The translations under genes were made by a program, and so were the position numbers. From Balneolaceae bacterium (GTDB lineage: Bacteria; Bacteroidota; Rhodothermia; Balneolales; Balneolaceae), in assembly GCA_007118695.1 (NCBI GenBank), contig SKRC01000196.1:1-38406 (forward strand): a stretch of DNA of 38,406 bases, written 5' to 3'. Positions within the stretch are counted from its first letter, which is position 1. Each line of letters opens with the position of its first letter. Below are positions 22,737 to 30,729 of this stretch, piece by piece. The notes beneath the pieces are model-generated. The model worked only from the letters and a program-made list of their open reading frames with translations. It searched no databases and had not been told where the DNA came from.

Positions 22737-23328
22737 ATAAATGTCCGGCCAGGATTCCCCCCACGGCAGGAGCCAATACAAAAACAGGCAGGTAGAGATA
22801 CGATTCTCCGAAATCAAAATAATCGACGGCAGAAGCTGCAATTGTAACAGAAGGGTTGAAGGCACCACCGGAAACCGGCTCACCTATCAACAAAATACCG
22901 GCATAAGAAAGTCCGATAGCGACGCCATAGATCCGGTTCTCCTTGAACTGTTCGGTCAGAAACAGCGTCAGATAGAGCATGCAGAGCAACAGCACAAAGA
23001 TCAGTTCAGCTATGCCATACTGCAGCGGGGTGACAGCAGATGAGGGAACCGTTTGAAAGGCGGAACCTGCCATGTAATAGATCATCAGGCAGCCGGCAAA
23101 CGCCCCGGTCGTCTGGATGCCGATATACCCCCACATCGTTTTTTGAGGCATATTACCGGTAGCCCAGAATGAAAGGGAAATCGCCGGATTGTAATGAGCC
23201 CCGGAAATATGTGCTCCCATATAAATGATTGGTATAATCAGAAGGCCGGACGCAAGAGCATTGCCGGTCATCCCGAGGGCCAGAACCAGGAAAAAACTAC
23301 CGATCAGTTCGGCAATGTATTTTTTCAT
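22690..23328 (-). CDS. MIP-family channel (aquaporin-like) with atypical second NPA box
   Basis: The 212-residue protein has six hydrophobic helices. The first half-helix box is SGAHYNPAIS, with the canonical NPA. The second box is SGGAFNPSVT: NPA is NPS, and the Arg that normally follows (NPAR, part of the ar/R selectivity filter) is Val. Loss of this Arg usually widens or alters selectivity, so the channel may pass solutes other than water, such as glycerol, ammonia or gases. It overlaps the histidine kinase gene tail to tail by 47 bases. The ATG at 23328 fits the usual MKKYIAEL start. Confidence 0.8.
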   Translation of the reverse strand: MKKYIAELIGSFFLVLALGMTGNALASGLLIIPIIYMGAHISGAHYNPAISLSFWATGNMPQKTMWGYIGIQTTGAFAGCLMIYYMAGSAFQTVPSSAVTPLQYGIAELIFVLLLCMLYLTLFLTEQFKENRIYGVAIGLSYAGILLIGEPVSGGAFNPSVTIAASAVDYFDFGESYLYLPVFVLAPAVGGILAGHLFNYLLKQEPGSQGAK

Positions 23329-23727
23329 AAATGAGAACGTAGTATAGTTAGGTTGCAGGAAACTATTTTATCCTGCATTATACATCCCTAAAGCTCTCGG
23401 GATGCATGACTTTAACCATTTGTGTGCCAGTAATTTACACCCAATCAAGCTTACTTATTTTACAGCACTTTGTCAAACGCTGCGAAAAATGAGCCTGGTG
23501 AATAATGCAGGTTATGGAATTTTTATGAGCAAATCTAAAGAACGGCAAATATTCCTATTTCTCATAAAAAAGGTTAGCTGTGTCTGATTCTTAACCAAAA
23601 TATTGTCATTGGCCGTTAATTCCGACTCTTAATAAAAGACATTGTATGGATTAACATGAATGATACGGTGGTGTATAAGCCTGCTGACTATTTCAGAATT
23701 AATGCGACATTTTCACTGCTTGCAGAA

Positions 23728-23802
23728 TTATTTAATCCCGACATTGAACCCGTCAGGATCTTTTACTTTGAATAAGGCTCATAAACCTATGTGTTTCCCG
23801 TC
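23728..23802 (-). pseudogene. C-terminal remnant of a VOC (glyoxalase/bleomycin-resistance fold) protein
   Basis: On the minus strand the frame ending at 23728 reads DGKHIGL, stop, ALFKVKDPDGFNVGIK, stop. The segment FKVKDPDG-N-GI is the typical last strand of VOC-superfamily proteins. Upstream it is cut by a TGA stop (23779-23781) and then by the palindromic repeat at about 23813-23847, so only a fragment of about 25 codons survives. The call rests on a short motif and is tentative. Confidence 0.4.
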
Positions 23803-23829
23803 ACATCGAGCATTCGGGGTCGGGATCGA

Positions 23830-23847
23830 CTCCGAAACCTTTCGGAG
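23830..23847. repeat. Solo palindromic element beside the VOC remnant
   Basis: CTCCGAAACCTTTCGGAG, followed by CAAAAAAAT, resembles the 31-base repeat unit at 15559-15589 (palindrome plus TACAAAAAAT). It abuts the broken VOC gene. Confidence 0.5.
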
Positions 23848-24009
23848 CAAAAAAATCTCACGACTGTTTTGGGTTTAAGACAAAAAAAACCGGGACCGGT
23901 GGCTTATTTGAAACGTGTCTAAATATCATATCGAATCATCTCTTCACGTTCCCTTCATAAAAAAACCGTTTTTTCAGGTTGTGTTGAACTGCAGCTAACA
24001 AATGAAACC

Positions 24010-25128
24010 ATGCGTATTGGCGTTGTACTTATGAACCTGGGCGGCCCAACCCATGAAGAGAATGTCAGGGATTTCCTTTACAATCTCTTCAGTGACGAAG
24101 ATATCATCAAAATGGGGGGCGGAAGAATCCAGAACCTTTTTGCAAAAATTATTGCAAAATTCCGTGCACCCAACGTGGCAAAAGATTACAAGGAAATTAA
24201 CGGCTGCCCGAAAGGATGTACCGGTAACAATCACTGCCTGAACAAACAGAATAAAGTGGTATCGGAATGCTGCTCACCCATCAACAGTTTGACTGAAGCT
24301 CAGCGCAGAGCACTGGCAAAGCATTTCAAAAACCGGTTTCCGGATCATGAATTCAACGTTTACACCTGCATGAGGTATTGGCTTCCGTTTGCCGATACCA
24401 TTATGGACGATATGGTCGATGATGGCATTACACATACCGTTTTGATGCCGCTCTACCCGCAGTTTTCCTGGACGACAACCGGCAGCAGCTTCCGGGACTG
24501 GGAGACTGTACGGAAGGAGAAATTCGGCGACAAGGCCCCATGGAAGGAATTTCATGTTAAGAATTATCACAGAAATGAAGATTACCTGGCCTCGGTCAAC
24601 GACCGGATCGACCAGGCCCTGGAAGAAATGGATGAAGAGACACGGAATAAGACCCATTTTATCTTCAGCGCACACGGCACGCCCCTGCTGGAGGTAAAAA
24701 GCGGCGATCCGTACACGGTAGAGATCAAAGAGACAGTGGAAGCGGTGATGGAGCGCAGGGAGGTGAAAAACTCCTATTGGCTGAGCTTCCAGTCGAGAGT
24801 GGGCCCGCAAAAATGGACCCAGCCGAACACGGCAGATCTCGTGCAGCGACACCTGGAATATGGAATTAAAAATTTCCTGATGATTCCGATCGCTTTTGTG
24901 ACCGATCATATCGAGACCCTGTACGAACTTCAGGTCGAGCTCGTTGAGGAGATGGAAGAAGAAGGGTTCGAATTTGAAAATTATGTTGTGATGGATGGAA
25001 TTAATGAACACCCTTCTTACATCAAGGCACTGGCTGATGAGGCGCTGCAGATGCTCTCGGGTGTGATTGACATGGACGGCAGAAAAGAGAAACCGGAAGG
25101 GACGGAAGAAAAAATATCAACGGTATAG
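24010..25128 (+). CDS. hemH: Ferrochelatase
   Basis: The 372-residue protein inserts Fe2+ into protoporphyrin IX, the last step of heme synthesis. Diagnostic parts are the start MRIGVVLMNLGGPT, MRYWLPFADT (121-130), the catalytic H212 (FSAHGTPL) and E292 (FVTDHIETLYEL). An unusual Cys-rich insertion of about 24 residues (65-88, with C66, C70, C76, C87 and C88) replaces the usual short GGG of the IGGGSPLN loop just before SPINSLTEAQ. Such cysteines could bind an iron-sulfur cluster, as known in some microbial and animal ferrochelatases at other positions. It is the first gene of the heme run, with hemA six bases downstream. Confidence 0.93.
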   Translation: MRIGVVLMNLGGPTHEENVRDFLYNLFSDEDIIKMGGGRIQNLFAKIIAKFRAPNVAKDYKEINGCPKGCTGNNHCLNKQNKVVSECCSPINSLTEAQRRALAKHFKNRFPDHEFNVYTCMRYWLPFADTIMDDMVDDGITHTVLMPLYPQFSWTTTGSSFRDWETVRKEKFGDKAPWKEFHVKNYHRNEDYLASVNDRIDQALEEMDEETRNKTHFIFSAHGTPLLEVKSGDPYTVEIKETVEAVMERREVKNSYWLSFQSRVGPQKWTQPNTADLVQRHLEYGIKNFLMIPIAFVTDHIETLYELQVELVEEMEEEGFEFENYVVMDGINEHPSYIKALADEALQMLSGVIDMDGRKEKPEGTEEKISTV

Positions 25129-25134
25129 ACCGGG

Positions 25135-26394
25135 ATGGTAAATTCAACTTATAACAATTTTACGGTTATCGGGATCAATCACTGGGATGCCCCCGTGGAT
25201 TTGCGCGAGAAGTTCAGCCTGGATGACCAGAATAAGAAGGCCCTGCTCGATGGCGCCCGCCGGGAAGGCATCGACAGCCTGTTTGTGGTCTCCACCTGCA
25301 ACCGGACAGAGATTGTTGCCCAAAACACAACCCCTCACGAGCTGATCCGGCTGCTGACGACCTACTCCAACGGCTCGCTGGATGAGTTTCACAAATACGG
25401 CTTTGAGCACGAAGGATACCGGGCGGCAGAGCACCTATTTAAAGTGGCGACCGGACTGGATTCGCAGATTCTCGGGGACCTGCAGATCATCAAACAGGTC
25501 AAGGAGGGCTATGAACTCTCCTCGGCCGTAGGGATGGTCGACGGGCAGATGCACCGGCTGATGCAGCATGTTTTCCGGGCTCACAAGCGCTCGCGCAACG
25601 AGACCTCACTGGGCAACGGGGCGGCAACGGTTGCCTACGCGGCCGTCAAGTTTGCCAGCCGGACCTTCGATAACCTTCTCAATAAAAACATCCTGCTGGT
25701 CGGGACCGGGAAAATCGGCAAGGTCACCTGCAAGAACCTGGTGAACCTGGGCGCAAGCAAGCTCACTCTGATCAATCGCACCCGCGACCGCGCCGAATTT
25801 GTCGCCGGCCGGTTCAACCTGGAGGTGGCCGACATGGAGCACCTGCCGGAGCAGATTGCCGCCGCCGACCTGGTGATCGTGGCCACCGGGGCAAGCGACC
25901 CGGTGATTACCATGGATCATATGGAAGCCTCTGTTAAAAGTCCGAAATTCAAGGTGATGCTCGACCTTTCGGTGCCGCGCAACATCGACCCGGACGTTGG
26001 GGCCCTGCACTTCGTGGATGTGGCCAATATGGATATGCTCAGCGATGTAACCGATGAGGCCTACCGGCGGCGTGAAAAAGAGGTACCCCGAGTTAAAAAG
26101 ATTATTGAAGAGGAACTGGGCCAGTTCGGGGAGTGGCTGCGCGAGCAGCGGGTGGTTCCGACAATCAAAGCCCTGATTGAGAAACTCGATACAATCCGCG
26201 ATGATGAGATGGATTTTTTCCGTCATAAAATATCCGGGGCTGATGTCGAGAAAGTCGAGAACCTGACCCGGAGAATTGTCAATAAAATCGCTGCCTACAG
26301 CATCGAACATCTTCGCGATCACCACCAATCCGATGAGGTGACCAAAGTGGTGGAAGATATGTTCAAACTGAAGGCCGGAAAGTTGGATGAGTAG
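25135..26394 (+). CDS. hemA: Glutamyl-tRNA reductase
   Basis: The 419-residue NADPH enzyme reduces glutamyl-tRNA(Glu) to glutamate-1-semialdehyde, the committed step of the C5 heme pathway. The catalytic C55 lies in VVSTCNRTE. ATGLDSQILGDLQI (about 108) and the Rossmann segment LLVGTGKIGKVTCKNL follow, then ANMDMLSDV and the C-terminal dimerisation helices. It overlaps hemC by eight bases, consistent with translational coupling. With hemL farther downstream it supplies 5-aminolevulinate. Confidence 0.95.
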   Translation: MVNSTYNNFTVIGINHWDAPVDLREKFSLDDQNKKALLDGARREGIDSLFVVSTCNRTEIVAQNTTPHELIRLLTTYSNGSLDEFHKYGFEHEGYRAAEHLFKVATGLDSQILGDLQIIKQVKEGYELSSAVGMVDGQMHRLMQHVFRAHKRSRNETSLGNGAATVAYAAVKFASRTFDNLLNKNILLVGTGKIGKVTCKNLVNLGASKLTLINRTRDRAEFVAGRFNLEVADMEHLPEQIAAADLVIVATGASDPVITMDHMEASVKSPKFKVMLDLSVPRNIDPDVGALHFVDVANMDMLSDVTDEAYRRREKEVPRVKKIIEEELGQFGEWLREQRVVPTIKALIEKLDTIRDDEMDFFRHKISGADVEKVENLTRRIVNKIAAYSIEHLRDHHQSDEVTKVVEDMFKLKAGKLDE

Positions 26395-27307
26395 TACACT
26401 GCGGATCGGTACGAGAGACAGCAAGCTGGCCACCTGGCAGGCTGAACATGTGTCGGGCAAGCTGCGCGGCCTTGGCATTGATACGGAACTCGTGTTTGTA
26501 AAATCCGAGGGTGATCTCGACCTGAACACGCCGCTGACTGAAATGGGTGGCAAAGGGGTCTTTACCAAAGCTCTCGACGATGCCTTGCTGAATGACGAAA
26601 TCGATCTGGCCGTTCACTCCTTTAAGGATCTGCCCACAGAAAATCCCCTTCCGCTGAAAGTAGCTGCCGTGCTCGAGCGCGAGGATCCCCGCGATTCCCT
26701 GGTCGCTCCCCGTGGAACCGGCTTTCTGGATGATGCATCCGTGAAAGCGGTCATCGCTACCAGCAGCAACCGCCGCAGGGCCCAGTGGCTTCACCGTTAC
26801 CCCGGCCATGAGATCACCAATATACGCGGCAATGTGCAAACACGGCTTCGGAAAGTCGATGAAAACGGCTGGGAGGGAGCAATTTTTGCCGCGGCCGGCC
26901 TGAAGCGGATCAACCTTGACCATCATATCGCTGAATACCTGGACTGGATGGTTCCCGCCCCGGCCCAGGGAGCCGTTGCCGTGATGATCCGGGAAAAGGA
27001 TATAGAGCTTGAAAAGAAAATATCGCAGATTGAACATGCCGAGTCGGCCCTCTGCACCGGCATCGAGCGGGAATTGTTGAACAAAATGGAGGCCGGGTGC
27101 AGCGCACCGGTCGGCGCTTTCGCCTGGATTGAAAAAGGGGTGCTGATTCTGCATGCCGTTGCCCTCACCCTCGACGGATCCCTGCAGTACGATGTGGAGC
27201 TGACAGCGCCGGTTGACAAAGCGCAAGGCCTGGGGATCAAGGCCGCACAAACGTTGTTGGATAAAGGAGCCGATTCGGTTATTGACGAGATTAGTCGTGA
27301 GTCGTGA
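26387..27307 (+). CDS. hemC: Hydroxymethylbilane synthase (porphobilinogen deaminase)
   Basis: The 306-residue enzyme polymerises four porphobilinogens on its dipyrromethane cofactor. The N-terminal RIGTRDSKLATWQA, GGKGVFTKALDDALL, HSFKDLPT (77-84) and the cofactor-binding C238 (MEAGCSAPVGAF) are all present. The ATG at 26387 overlaps the hemA end by eight bases. The last residues (SRES) and the stop codon are encoded by GTCGTGA heptamer repeat units (27294-27314), so the repeat has shaped the C-terminus. Confidence 0.95.
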   Translation: MSSTLRIGTRDSKLATWQAEHVSGKLRGLGIDTELVFVKSEGDLDLNTPLTEMGGKGVFTKALDDALLNDEIDLAVHSFKDLPTENPLPLKVAAVLEREDPRDSLVAPRGTGFLDDASVKAVIATSSNRRRAQWLHRYPGHEITNIRGNVQTRLRKVDENGWEGAIFAAAGLKRINLDHHIAEYLDWMVPAPAQGAVAVMIREKDIELEKKISQIEHAESALCTGIERELLNKMEAGCSAPVGAFAWIEKGVLILHAVALTLDGSLQYDVELTAPVDKAQGLGIKAAQTLLDKGADSVIDEISRES

Positions 27308-27428
27308 GTCTTGAGTGAGTCATTTCCCCTTGAGGGGAAACGGCGGAGCGAAGCGACGCCATGGGGTGTTCGATGATATTGGCACTGGACCATAAAGATT
27401 CTCATGACTCATGACTAACTTCTCATGA
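27294..27428. repeat. Heptamer repeats and hairpin between hemC and hemD
   Basis: GTCGTGA-type heptamers (27294-27314) overlap the hemC stop. A strong hairpin TTTCCCCT/AGGGGAAA with a TG loop (27323-27340) follows, then GGGGTGTTCGATGA (about 27363), then CTCATGA heptamers (27401-27428) in the opposite sense, which contain the hemD ATG at 27425. The two heptamer sets are inverted relative to each other. Confidence 0.7.
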
Positions 27429-28321
27429 CTAAAAATATGACCCGAACAACCCATAAAAACATCCTTGTTACCCGTCCTCTTTCGGAGGAGCAGGTGGAGT
27501 ATGCGCGCCGGCTGGGGCTGAATCCGCTGGTTGCTCCGGCGCTTAGGGTGGAATTTCCCCGGAACTGGAACAAGGTATTGAAAAAGCTGGATCAGTATCC
27601 GGAAGCAGCCTGGGTGTTTACAAGCCGGAACGGCGTAGAGGCGCTGGGCAGGATTCTGGACAAAGGTGGAGTTCAGCAACATCCCGGCTCTCGGGAATAC
27701 GGGTTGCAGAATATTCCTGATGTTTATGCAGTGGGTAAAAAAACAGCCGATGCCCTCGAGGAACTGGGTGTAGAAGCACTCTTTCCCGAACAACAGGATG
27801 CCGCTGGACTGGCAAAGCTGATTATCGGCAGGTACAATAAAGACAGATTCAATCAATCAGAAACATTGCAATCAAAATCAGCCGGATCTGAATCAACCGG
27901 GACAGAGGCAGAGGCAGAGTTCCCGCATCCAGAGCAAGCATCGAGACCTGTGTTCCCGAGAGCCGGGCTATCGCTGCGCTCCATCTGCATACATTGGTGT
28001 GGCAACCGCCGCCGCGATGAACTTGGCCGTGAACTGAAAGAGGCCGGTTTCGAATATGTCGACCTGGAGGTTTATCAAACCGAATTAAACGCGATTCCGC
28101 TGCCGGACGAAATGCCCGATGCGATCCTGTTTTTCAGTCCGAGCGCTGTGGAGGCGTTCCGTAAAAGTGATGGATTCAAACGGCCGCTGCCGGAACTCTT
28201 TGCCATCGGCAACACCACCGGGGAGGCGCTGAGCCTGGAGTCGGGGCAGAATGTGCATATTCCGGCTGAGCCGTCAACCGAAGCCTTGTTGGAATTGATA
28301 GCGGAGATTTTTAATGAATAA
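27425..28321 (+). CDS. hemD: Uroporphyrinogen-III synthase
   Basis: The 298-residue protein is assigned to HemD, which closes and inverts ring D of hydroxymethylbilane. ILVTRPLSEEQ (13-23), WVFTSRNGVEAL (63-74), AVGKKTADALEELG (102-115), GNRRRDELGRELKEAGFEYVDLEVY and FFSPSAVEAF follow the family order. Residues about 141-185 are an extra, low-complexity Ser/Glu/Pro-rich stretch that lengthens it from the usual 250 or so. The ATG at 27425 lies in a heptamer repeat; the ATG at 27437 is an equally good start. HemD is poorly conserved, but the position between hemC and hemE supports the call. Confidence 0.87.
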   Translation: MTKNMTRTTHKNILVTRPLSEEQVEYARRLGLNPLVAPALRVEFPRNWNKVLKKLDQYPEAAWVFTSRNGVEALGRILDKGGVQQHPGSREYGLQNIPDVYAVGKKTADALEELGVEALFPEQQDAAGLAKLIIGRYNKDRFNQSETLQSKSAGSESTGTEAEAEFPHPEQASRPVFPRAGLSLRSICIHWCGNRRRDELGRELKEAGFEYVDLEVYQTELNAIPLPDEMPDAILFFSPSAVEAFRKSDGFKRPLPELFAIGNTTGEALSLESGQNVHIPAEPSTEALLELIAEIFNE

Positions 28322-28331
28322 CTATAGAATC

Positions 28332-28470
28332 CAGGAGTCAGAAATCAGAATTATAAGTCCACTCTTGAGAGGTGAGATCTGAAAGCAAACAGACGAAGCC
28401 TGATATGCTGAACGAGTGAACCTGCTACAGAGGGGTGTAGCCATTCTGAATTCTGACTACTGACTTCTGT
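28332..28470. repeat. Inverted heptamer pair with REP-like core between hemD and hemE
   Basis: Arms at about 28332-28353 and 28449-28470 are imperfect 22-base inverted repeats built of AGTCAGA-like heptamers. Between them lie CTCTTGAGAGGTGAGAT (28362-28378), GCTGAAC (about 28408) and GAGGGGTGT (28430-28438), modules shared with the elements at 29563 and 36155. Confidence 0.6.
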
Positions 28471-28512
28471 ATTTCTCAAAGTAAATATTCTAATTCATTA
28501 CAGAACCAAATT

Positions 28513-29556
28513 ATGAACAACGATTTCCCCCAATTAAAAAACGACCTTTTCCTTCGTGCTCTGCGTGGTGAAGAGGTGGAACGTCCGCCGGTCTGGATGA
28601 TGCGGCAGGCCGGACGGTATCTGCCCCAGTATATGGTGCTTCGAAAGAAATACACCTTTTTTGAACGGGTCGAAACCCCGGAACTGGCCTGCGAGATCAC
28701 CCTTCAGCCGATCGATGAGCTGGAGCCGGATGCCGCCATCATTTTTTCCGATATCCTGACGGTTCCTCAGGCCCTGGGAATCGATGTGCAGATGATCCAG
28801 GGGAAAGGCCCGGTGATGGGCAATCCGATCAAAACCGTAGATGATGCCTTCAGCATTCTGGCCGAAGATGTGCCGGGTAAATTGAGCCATGTGATGGAGG
28901 CGATCACCCTGACCCGGCAGGAGCTCAACGGGCGGGTTCCGCTGATCGGGTTTGCCGGGGCTCCGTGGACCCTGTTTTGCTATATGGTGCAGGGAGAAGG
29001 GTCGAAAGACTTCAACAAGGCGAAAGCGTTTTTGTACCAGCACCCGGAGGCATCGCGCCATGTAATTCGTGAACTCACCACCGCCACGATCGACTACCTG
29101 CAGGCACAGGTGGAGGCCGGAGCCCAGGCGGTGCAGCTGTTCGACTCGTGGGCGGGACTATTGAGTCCGGAAGACTTTAATGAATGGGCAATGCCTTCGC
29201 TTCTGGAGATCAGCAGTGCGATCAAAGATGTACCTGTGATCCTATTTGCCAAAGGCGCCTGGTACGCCCTGGAGCGGCTTAGCTTTAAAAGCAATGCAGC
29301 GGCGTTGGGGATCGATTGGACCATCACACCGGAATATGCCCGAGAGAAAACACGCAATGAGATCACCCTTCAGGGTAATTTCGATCCCAGCCGCCTGCTG
29401 GCCCCGATCCCGGAGATCGAAAAGCAAACCCGCCGGATGATCGACCGCTTCGGCACGCGCCGCTACATCGCCAACCTGGGCCACGGCATTTTGCCGCACG
29501 TGCCGGTCGATCACGCCCGGGCGTTTGTGGATACGGTGAAGGAGTATGGAACGTGA
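28513..29556 (+). CDS. hemE: Uroporphyrinogen decarboxylase
   Basis: The 347-residue enzyme removes four acetate carboxyls from uroporphyrinogen III. The N-terminal signature PPVWMMRQAGRYLPQY carries R31 and R35, the substrate-binding D80 lies in FSDIL, and GFAGAPWTLFCYMVQG and NLGHGILPHVPVDH are clear. It is a soluble protein of typical length. The ATG at 28513 follows a repeat-rich gap, so transcription from hemD may be interrupted or modulated there. Confidence 0.95.
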   Translation: MNNDFPQLKNDLFLRALRGEEVERPPVWMMRQAGRYLPQYMVLRKKYTFFERVETPELACEITLQPIDELEPDAAIIFSDILTVPQALGIDVQMIQGKGPVMGNPIKTVDDAFSILAEDVPGKLSHVMEAITLTRQELNGRVPLIGFAGAPWTLFCYMVQGEGSKDFNKAKAFLYQHPEASRHVIRELTTATIDYLQAQVEAGAQAVQLFDSWAGLLSPEDFNEWAMPSLLEISSAIKDVPVILFAKGAWYALERLSFKSNAAALGIDWTITPEYAREKTRNEITLQGNFDPSRLLAPIPEIEKQTRRMIDRFGTRRYIANLGHGILPHVPVDHARAFVDTVKEYGT

Positions 29557-29562
29557 ATTCCA

Positions 29563-29661
29563 GAACACCCCTCAGGATGTAACGCTGAACGCGCCACATC
29601 CATCTCCCCTTCGAGGGGAGATAAATAATGTGCGTTCAGCACATTGTTTTGAGGGGTGTTC
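29563..29661. repeat. REP/BIME-like nested hairpin between hemE and hemF
   Basis: This is a near-symmetric structure of about 99 bases. The outer pair is GAACACCCCTCA (29563-29574) with TGAGGGGTGTTC (29650-29661), the middle pair GCTGAACGC..ACAT with ATGTGCGTTCAGC, and the inner stem ATCTCCCCT/AGGGGAGAT with a TCG loop (29602-29622). The same modules recur at 36155-36262. It could end, weaken or stabilise transcripts inside the heme run. Confidence 0.75.
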
Positions 29662-29739
29662 AGAGAACTGCCTGTGCACTAAAAATTGGAGGAAAACACA
29701 ACAAAACCTCACAAAGGAAAGAAAACTGAGCCATGACCC

Positions 29740-30663
29740 ATGACTAACTCCACTCTTAAAAACCGCTTCACCGATTACATCCATAACCTCCAGGATGAGA
29801 TCTGCCGGGCCCTGGTAGAGCTGGATGGTAAGGCCGGCTTCAGAGAGGACCTCTGGGACAGAGATGGCGGAGGCGGTGGTCGCACCCGTGTGATTGAAAA
29901 AGGGGACGTTTTCGAAAAAGGAGGTGTGAACGTTTCCACGGTTTACGGCGAGTTGCCGGATCCCATTAAAACACATTTCAATGTGGATAAAGGCTGGTTT
30001 TATGCAGCCGGCATCTCGCTGGTTCTTCATCCGGAAAACCCGATGGTCCCGACGGTGCACGCCAATTTCCGGTTCTTTGAACTGTATGAAGATCCACAAA
30101 TGCAGCAGTCGGCCGACCGCTGGTTCGGTGGCGGGGCGGATTTAACGCCTTACTATCTGTGGGATGAAGACGCCGTTCACTTTCACCGGGTATTGAAAGA
30201 GGCATGTGATCGGCATGGTGAAGACCTTTACCCCCGGTTCAAAAAGGAGTGTGACGAGTACTTTTACAACGCCCACAGGGGGGAAGCCCGGGGAATCGGC
30301 GGGATCTTTTTCGACTATTTGCGGGGCGATGAAAACAGATCAGATGAAGATTGGTACGCCTTTACCACCGATGCCGGAAGCGTCTTTCTCGACTCTTACC
30401 TGCCGATTGTCCGCCGCCGGATGAGCGAACCCTATAATCGCTCCCAACGCTACTGGCAGGAGATCCGTCGCGGGCGTTACGTAGAGTTTAACCTGATTCA
30501 CGATCGCGGCACACTGTTCGGTCTCAAAACCAAAGGCCGCATCGAGTCCATTTTCATGAGTCTGCCTCCCAGAGTGCGCTGGGATTACAACCATCAACCG
30601 AAATCCGGAACCCGGGAAGCTTATGTGCTGGAACGGCTGAAAAAGCCGGTTGAGTGGGTTTGA
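29740..30663 (+). CDS. hemF: Coproporphyrinogen III oxidase, oxygen-dependent
   Basis: The 307-residue cofactor-free enzyme decarboxylates coproporphyrinogen III to protoporphyrinogen IX with O2. Hallmarks are FREDLWDRDGGGGGRTRV, PTVHANFRFFE, WFGGGADLTPYY, the ARGIGGIFFDYL stretch and SLPPRVRWDYNH near the end. It implies aerobic or at least oxygen-exposed growth. The anaerobic HemN is not in this window. The ATG at 29740 lies in a CCATGAC heptamer duplication (29731-29744). Confidence 0.95.
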   Translation: MTNSTLKNRFTDYIHNLQDEICRALVELDGKAGFREDLWDRDGGGGGRTRVIEKGDVFEKGGVNVSTVYGELPDPIKTHFNVDKGWFYAAGISLVLHPENPMVPTVHANFRFFELYEDPQMQQSADRWFGGGADLTPYYLWDEDAVHFHRVLKEACDRHGEDLYPRFKKECDEYFYNAHRGEARGIGGIFFDYLRGDENRSDEDWYAFTTDAGSVFLDSYLPIVRRRMSEPYNRSQRYWQEIRRGRYVEFNLIHDRGTLFGLKTKGRIESIFMSLPPRVRWDYNHQPKSGTREAYVLERLKKPVEWV

Positions 30664-30729
30664 AATTTAGAATTCTCCATTTCAATCCCTCCACCGAAAT
30701 CAGTAGTTTCCTTCAAAAACCTGAAAACA

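Larger units (their letters stand above)
23329..24009. other. 681-base gap with gene remnants and repeats
   Basis: This holds the aquaporin upstream region with a GCAGGA/TCCTGC hairpin (23355-23376), a VOC-fold remnant (23728-23802), a palindromic element (23830-23847) and the hemH leader. Short open frames at 23402-23587 and 23660-23878 have no family motif, no ribosome binding site and poor composition, so I do not call them genes. Confidence 0.45.

Noticed and set aside
23402-23878. Open frames of 61 and 72 codons before hemH
   Set aside because: They have no ribosome binding site, no motif and unnatural composition. One reads through the VOC remnant and the palindromic repeat.
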